Assembly: GCA_905160935.1 (NCBI GenBank)
Contig: CAJHZI010000884.1
Coordinates: forward strand, 987,001 to 1,051,000
Direction: 5' to 3'
DNA length: 64,000 nt
Source of the DNA: Enchytraeus crypticus
Lineage: Eukaryota > Annelida > Clitellata > Enchytraeida > Enchytraeidae
The translations under genes were made by a program, and so were the position numbers. Below the pieces are notes generated by a model that was not told where the DNA came from, did no database searches, and saw only the letters and a program-made list of their open reading frames with translations. This document shows positions 30,906 through 43,068 of this stretch, one piece after another. How positions within the stretch are numbered: the stretch's first letter is position 1; the number at the start of each line of letters is the position of its first letter.

Positions 30906-31440
30906 AATTTTTTCTAGCCTAAGGTGCCGAGAAAAGAAACTAAAGGTAAGAAACAAATTCTTATCACCTTCGTATTATCAAGATACAGTAATCCAAAGCT
31001 CAATTAGTTCATTGTATTTTGAGAGAGAGTTTAAGTTTATATCAGAATCACACGCTACTACAATATTATATACAAGTTATAAGAAGTCCAAAGTAATATA
31101 CAGCATGAAATCATATCAGAATAAATATTTCAGTCAAAAACAAAACCAGCACATAATTAATAATTTGTCTATTGTATCAGTAGTAGTAGTTCTATGTATT
31201 TGATCAGAAATAGAGGCTACCAAAACAGCGACTAGCGCCATCTAGTTGGTTACCTCAAAAGTACACTTGCAAACTAACATATTAATTAGTGCAATTCAAC
31301 AGAAAACTAACTTAAAAACATAAACTTGTGAGATAAAGCGAAAGCAAGGAAATTAGCTATTTCATGTTCTCAACGTATTCCTTAATTTTCCTTAAATAAA
31401 TATTGGTGATATTGCCTGTATGTTTTCAGGGAGCATATTC
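30906..31440. other. No gene recognised
   Basis: No exon, RNA or repeat assigned. The short open frame at 31012-31203 has no recognisable motif. Confidence 0.5.
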
Positions 31441-31445
31441 CACAA

Positions 31446-33013
31446 ATGGGAACATATGTAATTGATAGTTCTTTTTCCATAGTTAGTATTTGTGATCTTT
31501 CTAGCTATCGTCCCATTTCCAACTTAAATTTCATTTCCAAAATCTTGGAAAAAATAATCTACACTCGCTTATGCAGCCATCTCGAATCTTTTCCTTCTCT
31601 ATCTTGTTTCCAATCTGCATATCGAAAGCTTCACTCCACTGAAACTGCCTTACTCAGCATTCATAATGATCTTTGCTTAGCCTTAAACTCTCAAAAGGTA
31701 TCAGCCCTTGTACTACTTGATCCTTCCGCTGCCTTCGACACCATCGATCATAACATTCTCACCAGTAGACTTAAAACGTGCTTTGGTATCTCTGATTCCG
31801 CTTTCTCTCTGATCTCCTCCTATCTTTCTGGTCGCACTCAATCTGTTATTATAGACAATGAACGCTCCCCTGAACTACCTCTTCTTCGTGGTGTGCCCCA
31901 AGGATCTGTACTTGGGCCTTTACCTTTTTTCCTCTACACTACCCCACTCAGTTATGTTTTAGACAATGCTTCAATAAAATTTCATTTCTATGCTGATGAT
32001 ACTCAGCTGTACATCTCATTTTCTAGCTCAGATTCTGACTTGAAATTACAACACCTTTCTTCTGTTCTTGACAAAGTGTATTCATGGTTTTGCAGTAATC
32101 GTCTCTCTGTCAACCCCTCTAAAACCGAATATCTTTTAATCGGCACTACTCAGCAAAGAACCAAAATTACCAATTCCTCCATCTATTTTCTAAATCTTGC
32201 TCTCATTCTTACCCCCAAAACTAAAAACCTCGGTGTCATGTTTGATAAAAATCTTGATTTTAAATCTCATATCTCATCTGTCTGTCGATCATCTTTCTTC
32301 CAGATTCGTCAAATCAGACAGATACGGTCATCTCTTGATAAAAATTCATCCATAATTCTTGCCAACTCAATAATTCATTCTAAACTTGACTACTGCAATT
32401 CATTGCTATATGGTTTACCTTCTTCTTCTCTCATGCGTTTGCAACGCGTTCAAAATACTCTGGCACGTGTTGTCTGTTGATCCTCGAGGCTTCAGGTCAC
32501 CTTTATTTCCCTGCTTAATAACCTTCATTGGCTTCCTGTAGTTCAAAGAAATAAGTATAAAGTTTCTCTTTTAACTTTCAAAACACTCCTTTTTGATAAA
32601 CCTTCTTACCTTTCTGATCTCCTAATCCAATATCAACCTTCTCGTAAGCTTCGTTCTTCTGATACCAAACTGCTCAAAATTCCTAATATTCTCACTTCGT
32701 TCGGTAGACGTTCATTTTCTTTCTCCGCTCCTACTGTTTGGAACTCTCTGCCTCCTGATCTTCGCTCATGTTCTACTACTTCCACTTTCCGTTGTAAGTT
32801 GAAAACACATCTCTTCCCACCATAGATTTGATTTCATCTTGCCTGACTGCTTTTTTATCACCGGACCGGCACTGTTTAGGATCTTTTATTTCTCTTCAGC
32901 ACGTGTTTTTTCAGATCGTTTGGGGTGAATCGATTTGTAGTGACATGTGATGGGGGAATGTCCCTGACATCATCCTTGTATAAGGAAACGGACGTTAAAC
33001 CTTCATTATTATT
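31446..33013 (+). mobile_element. L2-like LINE, 5'-truncated, almost open
   Basis: Reverse transcriptase reads [62 protein letters not shown] and FYADDTQLYISF. Thumb and C-terminal blocks follow (KLDYCNSLLYGLP, HWLPVVQRNKYK, APTVWNSLPPDLR, CKLKTHLFPP). The frame is broken by a single in-frame TGA at 32478 and otherwise stays open to TAG at 32824. The 5' end, including the endonuclease, is missing. The 3' end is AAGGAAACGGACGTTAAACC followed by (ATT)n. The same family accounts for 41363-43068 (-), 1149-2185 (-) and 255-760 (+). Confidence 0.9.
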
Positions 33014-34400
33014 ATTAAGGTTTGTGTAAACTCAAAGGTTTCTTCATATTATAATGGGAGAGAGAATTGGCGAATCTAATCCTTTCTATGAACATTTTTG
33101 GTATTTTTTCCGGGCTATGAATACATAGATGAGCAAGTTTTAATAGCTTAAAATTACATAGTTGGCTTAGAGGAAGTGAATTTACTATTTCATATAGTTT
33201 AGAAGTTTTAGTTGTTATTTTTTTCTTAAATAGAATTCTTATTATAGAATTATTCATTGTTATCAAATTACTCAAGTGAGTGGAGTAGGTATTTCCATAG
33301 ATTTCAATGCAATACTGAATCTGACTATGAATAAAAGAGTAGTAAATTTGTTTGAGGCAGTGTTTTGGTAAGAAATCACGAACATTATATAAAATACTGA
33401 TAAAACCTTTTAGTCTACTACATAACCATATCAAAGTGGAGATTCCAAGTAAGGCTCTCATCGAGTATTACACCTAGATATTTAACTTTAGATGTTCTAG
33501 AGATCAGGAAAAACTTCAAGCTTTTGCGATATAATGTACCTTTGGTTTGCTTTGTGAATAATCATATAGCATGTTTTATCTAAATTTATGCAAACTTTGT
33601 TAGGATCGCACCATACTTTAAGTTTTTTAAGATATATATTCGCATTCTTTTCGAGCTCATCAACATTTTTACCGGCAATAAAAATATTAACATCGTCTGC
33701 AAATGACTTAGGCCTATAGTCCCATAGAGCATTTGCCATGTCATTAATATAAATAAGAAATAATAGAGGACCTCAGATGCTACCTTGTGGAACCCCACAA
33801 TTGTTAATTTGCATCTCAGAGCTGGTGTTATTTGCATATACATATTGAGGACGATTTTTTAAATAGTTCCTTATCCATTTGTTCATTTAGCCTCTTATTC
33901 CATAGTGATGCAGTTTATCAATTAGTATCGAATGGTTTACCGTGTCAAATGCCTTCTGAAAATCTATGAATAGCCCTAGCACAAGGTTTTAGAATCTAAG
34001 TTTTCATAACAGAAATCTATCGAGTTCATAACCGCAAGCATAGTGGAATGATTATGTCCAAATCCAAATTGATTTTCATATAATATATTATACTTATTTA
34101 AAAAGTTATATAGTCGTCTAAAGACTATTTTTTCAAGAATTTTATTAAATACACTTAAGAGAGAAATTGGTCCATAATCGGATGAATCGGTTGCTTGTCC
34201 CTTTTTAAACACTAAGATTACTTTTGCAATTTTAAATAGTTCAGGGACCACACCACTAGATAATGATAAGTTATAGATGTAAAGTAGAGGCTCAATTAAT
34301 AGAAATCTAACTTCCTTTATCAGTATAGTACTGAATCCATCATGACCACTGGTTTTCTTATCATCTAATTTCTCATTGCATTTTCTGGGCATATAATATT
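33014..34400 (-). pseudogene. Non-LTR reverse transcriptase (second lineage)
   Basis: On the minus strand, blocks read [97 protein letters not shown] and NLDKTCYMIIHKAN. The thumb reads IHSQIQYCIEIYG. At least three frame breaks or stops occur. The 3' end lies tail to tail against the L2-like LINE at 33013. Confidence 0.88.
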
Positions 34401-34554
34401 ATAGTGTGACTGAAGTTTTTCATTATTTGGTGATAATTTGGCTATTAATCTATTATTCCGTTATACCCGATTCCAGTGTTGTGAAGTACCGAAGTAAATA
34501 TAGTTCGTTACAATTAGAAAGTAGGCCTACAAAAGCGATACTTTTACTAATAAA

Positions 34555-35460
34555 GAAGTAACAAAAAAGTAAACGAAATAGCAAATGGTTAATAATATTG
34601 AATATGCGTGAGTAATTTGCTTAAACCTAGTAGCCTATCTTATATAATTATGGGAATGATAACGCAAATAGTGTAATGAAGGCGTACATTTAACGAAAAT
34701 TTGAATAATATATTATATAACAAATTCATTCAATAATTTAAGCAAAACTACAGCCTATAATAGATAGTTGCAGTATAATGAGAAAAGTTGTGAAAAATTA
34801 CTAGAAATCCAAAAACGACAGAAGAAATTTATTGGATTAAAATTTTAGGAAAAGTTTTGTAAAATAAAACGAAGCATATTTACATGTATATCTTCACACA
34901 TAAAAAGCACTGAACAATCCAAGCGAAAATATAGGCTATATTTCGACACACATGTAGGTATATATCATAATCATTATCAGCATCTTCACCGCATCATCAT
35001 CCCTTGAATCCTAGTGTAGCCAGTGCTTAAATACAAATAGATTTTAGCTACTCGTTTTAGAAAAATTTTCGAGATATTCTGGAGCCTAGGCGTTTACCAA
35101 ACGAATCTGGTGATGGTTTGGATATAAGTGCTATGTCTCCTTGTACGAAACATGCTGTTCATGGTTTGTCAATTGTTCAGCAACCCGGGTACAATACGAG
35201 AAACATACTTCAATACATAAAATAAAAAATATTAATGGTATTCCTTAAACCAATAAATAAATTCTTAGACAAAAGGTTAAGAAACGCGAGAATACATCTA
35301 TTTCGACACTCATAGCTAAACAAGCAATTCGTTCTGCTGAAACCAAGAAAAAGCAAAAGCATACCTGAAACCTACTCCACAGAAAACATTGGCAAAATAG
35401 TAGCATAGGCCTATTTCATGCCAGGTAGAAGCAACACTGTTATTGGTAGTTTATTGCAAA
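34555..35460. repeat. Segmental duplication, right copy (distal part)
   Basis: Paralogous to 2640-4350. Here the sequence runs from AGGAAAAGTTTTGT straight to AAAATAAAACGAAGC (about 34850-34875), where the left copy carries a LINE fragment of about 840 bp. This copy therefore shows the site before insertion. Confidence 0.8.
34960..35215 (+). repeat. Repeat family R, copy 2
   Basis: Starts near CATCATCATCCC and includes TTCTGGAGCCTAGGCG, CCAAACGAAT and CAGCAACCCGGGTACAA. It lies within the duplicated block. Confidence 0.75.
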
Positions 35461-35804
35461 ATCGAAAGTAGGCCTATGTAATGTAGGGATAGAATAATTG
35501 AATTTCACCAAATCGACAAATTATGCTGTATTCTTCTACAGAATATTAGTACAAGTAACGTTAGACATCAAGAAATCAGAGACAATATTCATGTTCAGAC
35601 TCGTCAGCGAAAAGATACTCTAATTATGAAAGCAAAGCGATATATATGCACATATATTTTCTACACATGAAGCTAACTAAGTATAACATTCTATTATTTA
35701 AAAGACTTCTATCGCAGATGCTGTCTTCAAATGGTGATAATTCAGTGTTTGGCTATCAGCACTGTCCGAGTGATCGGTTCGACATGCTGAAATCAGTCAA
35801 TTGC

Positions 35805-35995
35805 CTTTTTTAGAATTGTCCATTCGTTTAAATAGTTGTAACAATTTCAGAAACCTAGGCGCTCACCAACCGAATGCCCTTTCTGAAGTTGGTAAGGATC
35901 TTAGTGTTTTACTCGCCTTCTACGACACGTGCAGTCACCGGTAGGTCAATTCTTCAAACAACCCGGACATCACACGGGAAAATACTGTAGCATAT
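35805..35995 (+). repeat. Repeat family R, copy 3
   Basis: Contains AACCTAGGCGCTCACCAACC, GAATGCCCTTTCTGAAG, CTACGACACGTGCAGTCACC and CAACCCGGACATCACACGG. This is the clearest 3' half of the family. Confidence 0.8.
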
Positions 35996-35999
35996 TGAT

Positions 36000-36375
36000 T
36001 AAAAATGCCTTTAATCTTAATCAAATATAATTGTCCAAATCTTGTAGAACAATTAACAGACAGCGGTATTGATGATAGCAAGATTTGAAAACTAGATCAA
36101 GGAAGTCAAAATAAAATGAGTTCTAGCGCAGTGATGGAACCTTTTTCAATCGAGATACCAAAAGTGACAGATATTAATGCAAAACTTTAGCATTGGCACA
36201 AATATCTAATTTATTTAATTATTAATTACCAATTCTAATAATTATAATGTGACAATCCTGTACGGTTCGCATACATGCACATGTGAATACAATTTCAGTT
36301 ACATACAAATGGCAGTACTTCAAATTCCTTGCTAATGTCTAGACAACATACATTTATGTTGTTGACTTAGGCCTA
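36000..36375. other. No gene recognised
   Basis: AT-rich sequence between repeats, with no coding exon or RNA seen. Confidence 0.5.
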
Positions 36376-36379
36376 TATA

Positions 36380-36560
36380 CAGTATATATATACATAAGGA
36401 AAAAGATGCAAGGGTCGACAACGAATGACGTTTACTAAGAGTCTTAGCAAAGGGATGCAGTTAACTGAAACAGAGATGATCAGAGCCACAATGAACAGAG
36501 ACATATGGAGGAATATGACCATGACCGCTCAGGCTTGGAACAGACACGGCACTTAGAGAA
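36380..36560 (+). pseudogene. LINE C-terminal fragment
   Basis: The plus strand reads GRQRMTFTKSLSKGMQLTE, then ATMNRDIWRNMTMTAQAW and NRHGT, the usual last residues of several LINE lineages. It is followed by a (TA)n run at 36570-36610. Confidence 0.65.
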
Positions 36561-36639
36561 GAATATATATATTTTTTTAAAATATATATATATATATATA
36601 CATATATCTGCGATATACATGGTTTTATAGATATTTTAA

Positions 36640-37380
36640 TAGTATTGGACTATATGTTTTAATAATGTTTGTTATGTTACCTCACGATTTTCTAATATTA
36701 TGTAACTGTTTAGTGTTAATTGCTATTTGCATTATTTTCAATTTAAAGTAATTCCTGTTTATAATTATTCTATATTAACGATTAATTACTATTTTAAATT
36801 AACTAATATGTTAACTTTAAAAATGTTTCAGTAATACTAAAGTGATATTTAATCAAGTTAATTTTATTTTGATTTGTCTTTCTGGTACACATTTCAACCT
36901 GTTTGCTTGATGTGTTAGGTGAATCTTCTTCAGTGCACTGCTAAGTGGCAGGTTCAAGGTACATAATCATACTCAAAGTCTGTTTTCTCGCTCCATAAGA
37001 GCACTCCTTATATCAACAAGTTAATCCCTTCACAAAGTCTGTGCGTTATCCATACCTTATGTAACCTATAGCTTGGGAAAATATGGCTTCTGAGGTGGTT
37101 TCCCGTTGCCTTCCTCAGTTTGGTGGATTAATTACCATTTAATCCTGGGGGAAAATATTTCATGGTGAGGTGGGTCCCCTCTTGCCATCCTCAGCTCCTG
37201 CCTTTAGTCGCCTCTTACGTACAAGCGGCAGATTGTTTGCGGTTGCCCAATTCTGCAGTGGTCCAACAACACCCGAGCACAAGACGGGGGGTGAATAGTG
37301 ATATTCTATTTCTGTTTTCTTTTCTTGCTGCTATTCTCTGAGAGAAAATATTAATAATAAAGTAATTTTAATAGTAATGA
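36640..37380. repeat. Segmental duplication blocks (right copy)
   Basis: 36660-36905 matches 4990-5235, and 37300-37375 matches 6490-6560 (TATTTCTGTTTTC, TTGCTG, then ATTAATAATAAAGTA). Between them, 36960-37290 holds unrelated repeats, including a relative of 21775-21905. Confidence 0.75.
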
Positions 37381-37930
37381 TAATAAAAAGAAGAAGAAAT
37401 TTTGAGAAGATTTAGATTAGTAAGTTTATAATATTAAATATAAAAAATTTTTTACTAAAAGTTAGACATTTTCAACCTCGCACAGCTACATCGTCACCTC
37501 GAGGACCCTTGTCTGCAGTCTGATAGAAACAATACTCTGAAGACGAGCGGAATACAAACTAAACCCTCCGGGCTTATAGATGTCCATCACTGGAAATTAA
37601 TTTGTTTTTACGTAATTCTGAACTGTCAGTCTGATTTGGTACGTAATGTTTAGCTACTGCTACCTCGCCCACCTTACTACTTTACTACCAGTATCACTAA
37701 TATAAGTCGAACTTAACTGTTTAGTCGTTTTTAGATGAGAGGAAATCAGAATCAATGCAATCTTAGGTATATTAAAGAATAGACTGTGATAATTCTCGCA
37801 TACACTTCTCGCATACATTTTGTAGTATCTATCAAGTTATTGAAATCAAATCCCTTCTTCTGATACGTTTTATCATACAAATGAATATGATGTTCTCATT
37901 GCCGTCATGTATCTTTATAACGCTGGCAGA
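37381..37930. other. 3' flank of GTPase copy 2
   Basis: Unique-looking AT-rich DNA following the GTPase stop codon in gene direction. It probably contains the 3' UTR, but I could not identify a polyadenylation signal with confidence. Confidence 0.4.
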
Positions 37931-40900
37931 CTAGCGAGAAATAATTTTTTTAATGCCTTTCCACGCTCCTCTGGCTGCATTAGAAAAAAAAGTAACAACC
38001 GGAGTTCCGGATGAGGGCGCATACGGCTTAGAATTGTCTAGGAGGCTGGTCTTCTTCACAACCTCTGAAATTTTCTTAAGCTCATCTCCTTTGTCCTTTA
38101 AGTTGTACAACCTATCGCGCAGATTCAGTATATCTTCGGGTGTTAGAGGACACGAATCACTTTGACTCATTTGCTCGTCCAAGATCTTCACTTGCTCTTT
38201 ATACATCGCCATGTAGAGTTCTAGAGATATCACAATATCGTTTGATTTGGTGACGGCAGCAATCTCCTTTTCCTGGTTAATCTTGTGCTTCAAGTACTCC
38301 TCAAAACTATCATTATATGGTACGATTGCATTGAACTTCAGAAAAGATCCAAATTTAGCAACCACTTCAACAATCTCTTGTTTACTCTCCTCGAGTACTT
38401 TAATTGTTTTTTCTAATTCACTTACAAAACGTTCTTGGATAACTTTATCTGACACTCCTTTATCTATTAAATCCTGTATGTCCTTGTTTAAAACATTTTC
38501 TTCGAACTCCTGAAAGGTATACCTGATGTGCATGTGTCTGTCCCACGTGCATCCACACACCCAGCATACACCGTTATCCATTGCATAGCAGTTTCTCAAC
38601 TCTGGGTCGGACACGACTTCTGGGTGTATATTAATCAATCCGCAAGGAGAGTGGCAGTGAGTTTTATAGTGCACTCTCGATTCCCTTTCGCCCTTTATGT
38701 CTCTAATTTCTATGCAATTCGGGGATGTGCAGACTGTTGTTGGATGATTGGTTGGCACTGCCTTTAGCGAAATCTTTGGTATGTAAAGCCTCTCCTTCAA
38801 ATCTTTGTCTCTCGAGTCTAGAGTTTCTATTTCCTCTTTTTTATTTCTTACAGCCGCGATATTAGTTTCAATATTGCGGCTCATTTCAGCTAATGGCTTT
38901 GTCATAGTCAAAATAATATTTCTTGCTTCATTCAGAGAAAGTGTTCCAATTAATTGATGCGGGGGTAGTTGCAGTATGTAATCGAAGAGTCTTTCGGTCT
39001 CCTTTCTTGACTTAGTCCAACTCGTAGCAAAATTACTAACATCATCCTCGTTGAAATGAATCCCTTGTCTGAAAGCGCACAGAAATCTGAAGGCTTCGTT
39101 GTCCAGGCAGTACATAGTTTTAAAATTCGTTGCAATATCAATACCTTTATCGCTTTTATTTTTCGTTTCCAACAGTGCTCTCAAGGGTGCAAGCGTGTCC
39201 CCAGGTTTGTAAAATGTTCCGCGTGCATTGGTGAAGCAGAATAGAATGTTGGCAGCCGCTGATCGATGAAGATGAGTGAGTAATTCGGTGATGCAATACC
39301 TAAACACAAGAGTAAGTCTCGACTCATTAGGTTTAAGTAAAATGCAGATTCCGTGCAGCTCTTTAAGTGTAGACAAAAATCTCAGAATTTTATCGAAGTT
39401 TGCTTTGTCCTGGTCAGGGCCACGTACATCTCCTATACCCGGGGTGTCAATGAGCTGCACATTAACATCTCGAGCCTGAAAATGATAGGCTTTTACTTCT
39501 TGAGTAGCTGATTGACCGCTATCAGATAGAACTTCAGTGTCAGACTGCTTCGAATCTTTTCTCTCAACCGATATCTTTCTTGGTTCATAGTTTTCGTCTA
39601 GAACAGAAAATGAAGTAGGAATCAAGAATGAGATTCCTTCAGCTTCTCTCGCTTCTTCAAGAGTTTCGAAGTTGATATAGTTGACAATACTATTTATCCA
39701 AGTTGATTTTCCTACTCCAGTTTCTCCGAGAATTAGGATTGTTATCTCTTTAGCCGGATTGAGGTTTTTTAGTTCAGTCTCTAATCGCGACCTATCGAAT
39801 TTAATAAACTCGCTGCCATGCTTCTGGGTGCCGCATCTAAAGCGATACGACGCAACCGGAGCGTTACCACATGCGCAGAAAAATGATTCATTTGTGACGT
39901 CATACTGAAGGTCCTTTCTGCAGTAATAGCATGCCCATTCATATTTATCAATTGAGCAACTTCCACTATAAGCATGTGGACACGGTATTCGCACTAGGGC
40001 TCTATTGAATGGTTGAGAATTCATGCTTTTGCAACCACCGTCTGCCTTAGCTAAATATAATTTTCTTTCTTGATATATATCTTCTTCCAAATTCCTGTGC
40101 AAACTTTGATCCGAGTCGTACAGGAAAATGTGACTTCCTTCAGCAACCTTCTCTTCCTCTGCAAGCTCCGGACACAATTCACAGTCAACAGCTGCAAAGT
40201 GCACACCGCTACCTGTATCATTTGACTTTTCATCAGAGTCAGGAGGCATGCTTTGCGATTCGCAAATCTTTGCGAACGTTTCGAAGAAAGCGATTTTCAC
40301 TGAACTGAAATTTTTTGATCTCACATCAAAAAATAAAGCGAAGAGAATTGCGTCATTTTCGCTTTTTATTAAATCTTCCCTCGTCGTATTGAGTCCGAAA
40401 TACTTTATGTTCTTAGACTTTAGTTCTTCAAGAAATTTTACTTTTTCGTTCATTGCTTTCATAACTTCAATGAATGATTGTTCTAATTCGCCAAGGTCTT
40501 TGTCACTTGCTTGCTTGTAATGTCTTGCGAGAGAATCTGTATACGCACTGTTTATCACACCATTTCTAATTCCCAAAATGTCATTTTTAGCCGATTCCAT
40601 AAACCTCTGATCAACTTTAGACACAGCTTCATGTAACTCGTCAATTTTTCGAAGCTCCGTAGCAGCAAAGGAATTAGCATATTTTTCCACTTTTCTTTTA
40701 CCATCACGCATTTCACCTTTAAACTCTTTCAATTTCTGGAAAAAGTTGACAACGATCGATGCGAGGGATTTGTCAATTCTTGTTTCGCACACATCAGCAG
40801 CATGGACTGGTGAACCCTCGGCACCTTTGTTCATGTGTTCTAGTCTAACGAGATATAGAGAAATAGGAACGCTGTTTTTCACACGCATATTAGTTGGAAA

Positions 40901-41248
40901 GCTGCAAAATAAGTCCACCTTCTTCTCATCAGTCAATGGTTTATCGATGTGTGAGGGTAATGGGTCGTGGATCAAGCGGATTCCGATGCGTCCCATGCTT
41001 GTCTTATCTTTGCGAGATACAAGTGAATTGTCAGCGACACAATTGGATATGAATTGCAACATTGAATCTATATCAGTCTGCTTGACATGTGTCATGACCT
41101 CATCATTCCTAGTGTTCTCCGCCAGTAGTGCTGCGCGAAACCCCCAGTCAATGCCTACGACGACATGTGTGGCCTGAATCTTCTTGGCAGTCAGTTCTAT
41201 CTGACATTTATTCAGTGTAGCAAGATTGATCACCTTCGCAAACTCTTT
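37931..41248 (-). CDS. Large GTPase exon, copy 2 (paralogue)
   Basis: An open frame of 1,105 codons follows the same acceptor (TTACGCATTTCAG) as copy 1 and starts KEFAKVINLATLNKCQ. No ATG is near the 5' end, so an upstream exon is required. Features by approximate residue: ATHVVVGIDWGFR (30), coiled coil (170-290), Cys cluster CPHAYSGSC/CYYC/FFCACG (420-460), P-loop GETGVGKST (505), DTPGIGD (600), TNARG (665), Cys/His cluster HCHSPCG/CWVCGCTWDRHMHI (860-905), coiled coil to 1060. The C-terminus AARGAWKGIKKIISR is intact here, unlike copy 1. Upstream homology ends at about 41320, where an AAT repeat and an L2-like LINE begin. No RING, linker or SNTX-like exon was found upstream, so this may be an orphaned 3' exon or be spliced from distant exons. 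Confidence 0.88.
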   Translation of the reverse strand, partial: KEFAKVINLATLNKCQIELTAKKIQATHVVVGIDWGFRAALLAENTRNDEVMTHVKQTDIDSMLQFISNCVADNSLVSRKDKTSMGRIGIRLIHDPLPSHIDKPLTDEKKVDLFCSFPTNMRVKNSVPISLYLVRLEHMNKGAEGSPVHAADVCETRIDKSLASIVVNFFQKLKEFKGEMRDGKRKVEKYANSFAATELRKIDELHEAVSKVDQRFMESAKNDILGIRNGVINSAYTDSLARHYKQASDKDLGELEQSFIEVMKAMNEKVKFLEELKSKNIKYFGLNTTREDLIKSENDAILFALFFDVRSKNFSSVKIAFFETFAKICESQSMPPDSDEKSNDTGSGVHFAAVDCELCPELAEEEKVAEGSHIFLYDSDQSLHRNLEEDIYQERKLYLAKADGGCKSMNSQPFNRALVRIPCPHAYSGSCSIDKYEWACYYCRKDLQYDVTNESFFCACGNAPVASYRFRCGTQKHGSEFIKFDRSRLETELKNLNPAKEITILILGETGVGKSTWINSIVNYINFETLEEAREAEGISFLIPTSFSVLDENYEPRKISVERKDSKQSDTEVLSDSGQSATQEVKAYHFQARDVNVQLIDTPGIGDVRGPDQDKANFDKILRFLSTLKELHGICILLKPNESRLTLVFRYCITELLTHLHRSAAANILFCFTNARGTFYKPGDTLAPLRALLETKNKSDKGIDIATNFKTMYCLDNEAFRFLCAFRQGIHFNEDDVSNFATSWTKSRKETERLFDYILQLPPHQLIGTLSLNEARNIILTMTKPLAEMSRNIETNIAAVRNKKEEIETLDSRDKDLKERLYIPKISLKAVPTNHPTTVCTSPNCIEIRDIKGERESRVHYKTHCHSPCGLINIHPEVVSDPELRNCYAMDNGVCWVCGCTWDRHMHIRYTFQEFEENVLNKDIQDLIDKGVSDKVIQERFVSELEKTIKVLEESKQEIVEVVAKFGSFLKFNAIVPYNDSFEEYLKHKINQEKEIAAVTKSNDIVISLELYMAMYKEQVKILDEQMSQSDSCPLTPEDILNLRDRLYNLKDKGDELKKISEVVKKTSLLDNSKPYAPSSGTPVVTFFSNAARGAWKGIKKIISR

Positions 41249-41340
41249 CTGAAATGCGTAACATTTAATTTCAAATAAAGCAAGTTGACAAAAGTAAATT
41301 ATGCCTTTATCTATATTTCTCTATATAAAATAATAATCAT

Positions 41341-43068
41341 AATAATAATAATAATAATAATAATAAACGTTGTTTAACATCCGTTTCCTCATCCAGGGAT
41401 GATGTCATGGACGTCCCCAACAGCACACATCGCTACAGATCAATTCACCCGGACCAATCTGCAAAAGAAATGTGCTGAGGAGAAGTATGGTCCTAAACGA
41501 AAGCCAGTCCGGTGATCCAAAAATGGTCAGGGTAGATTTATTATGTTTATGAAGGGAAAAGGTAAGTCTCATGCTTGCTAGAGAATGTTGAAAGAGAAAA
41601 ACAAGAGCGAAGATTAGCTGGTAAAGAGTTCCAGATTGTGGGTGCTGCGTAAGAAAATGAACGTCTGCCCAATGATGTGGCAATATTTGGAACAGAGAGA
41701 ACAACAACAGCAACAACAATGCGATTAGAGTGCTACTGTTGTCCATGACAACATTGAGCACTGTGAGACCAAATCAAAGCCGATGAGCAGAGTAAGGGGT
41801 CCTTAAACGGTGCAAGCCAAAATCCGGGTGGTCAGTCCAAGGAAGGGTACTAGCGGAATGGAGGTTTACGTTTTGGTCTCAGTTCGTCAACGTTTGATGG
41901 ATATGTAAAGTCGAAGAGAAAAGATTTCAATCGCCTGCGAAACTGTTCGTAGAGTAGGAAAGGCTGATCAGGAATAGATGAGGGGTGTGCAGAGTGGAAG
42001 GAAGAGAATTCTAAATCTGCGGAGCAGCATGCTGGAAGGAGCGCCTAGACAGCTTGCTACGTGAAGAAATTGGCATCTATGGAACGAAGGGCACGTGAGG
42101 GACGATAGGGAAGAAGAATTTCAGATAAGTAAGAAGGCTTGCCAAATCGCAGAGTTTTGAAAGTTAATAGAGCTATTTTATATGTTATGCGTTGCTTAAC
42201 AGGGAGCCAGCTAAGACTGCGAAGTAGAGAAAGAGAGTGAAATTGAAGTTGAGGGGACTTGCAAACAACACATTCAAGAGAATCTTGGACGTGCTGCAAA
42301 CGATTGAGAAAAGAAGTAGGCAACCAATGTAATAATGAATTACAGTAGTCGAGCTTTGAATGAACTATAAAATTAGCAAGGATAGTGACTGAATTTCTAG
42401 TAAGGGATGGACGTATTTGCCTAATCTGACGCATTTGAAAGAAAGAAGCACGACAAACAGAAGAGATACGGGATTTAAAGTCAAGGTTTTCATTAAATAT
42501 GACTCCAAGATTTTTGTCGGATCGAGAAGGTGAAAGAGCAAGATTCTGAAAATTAACAGAGCCATAGGTAATTTTACTTCTTTGCAAAAGGGTGTGCCAA
42601 TTAAAAGGTATTCAGTTTTGAAAGGATTAACAGTAAGATGGTTAGCACAAAACCTGGAATAAACCTTGTCTGGAATGGATGAGAGAATAGCCAGATTTGA
42701 TCAGAATCATGATTAGAAAAGGAAATATATAGTTGTGTGTCGTCTGCATAGAAATGAAAATTTATGGAGGACTGAGCAAGCAGGTAGCTAAGAGGAGTGA
42801 TATATAAAGAGAAGAGCAATGGACCTAACACTGAACCTTGAGGAACACCGCGTAGGAGGGGCAGTTCAGAAGAGCGATTTTGACCAATAACGACCGATTG
42901 TGTGCGACATGAGAGATATGAAGTGAGAAGGGGAAAATCAGAATCAGATATGCCAAAACAAGATTTAAGCCTACTTTTTAGAATGCCATGGTCAATTGTA
43001 TCGAAGGCAGGAGATCTAGAAGAACCAAGGCAGAAACCTGTTTGCTACTCATGGCCTAGCTAAGATCA
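41341..43068 (-). mobile_element. L2-like LINE, minus strand, decayed
   Basis: 3' end at 41366 (reverse complement of GAGGAAACGGATGTTAAAC) with an (AAT)n tail at 41341-41365. RT blocks on the minus strand are FHFYADDTQLYISF (about 42750), KLDYCNSLLHWLP (about 42340) and LSWLPVKQRITYKIALLTFK, with several frame breaks. The 5' end near 43068 runs into (TA)n. It lies directly upstream of GTPase copy 2 and ends the homology between the two GTPase loci. Confidence 0.88.

Noticed and set aside
31012..31203. Short plus-strand open frame of 63 codons as a gene
   Set aside because: No motif, no splice context and ordinary length for chance in AT-rich DNA.
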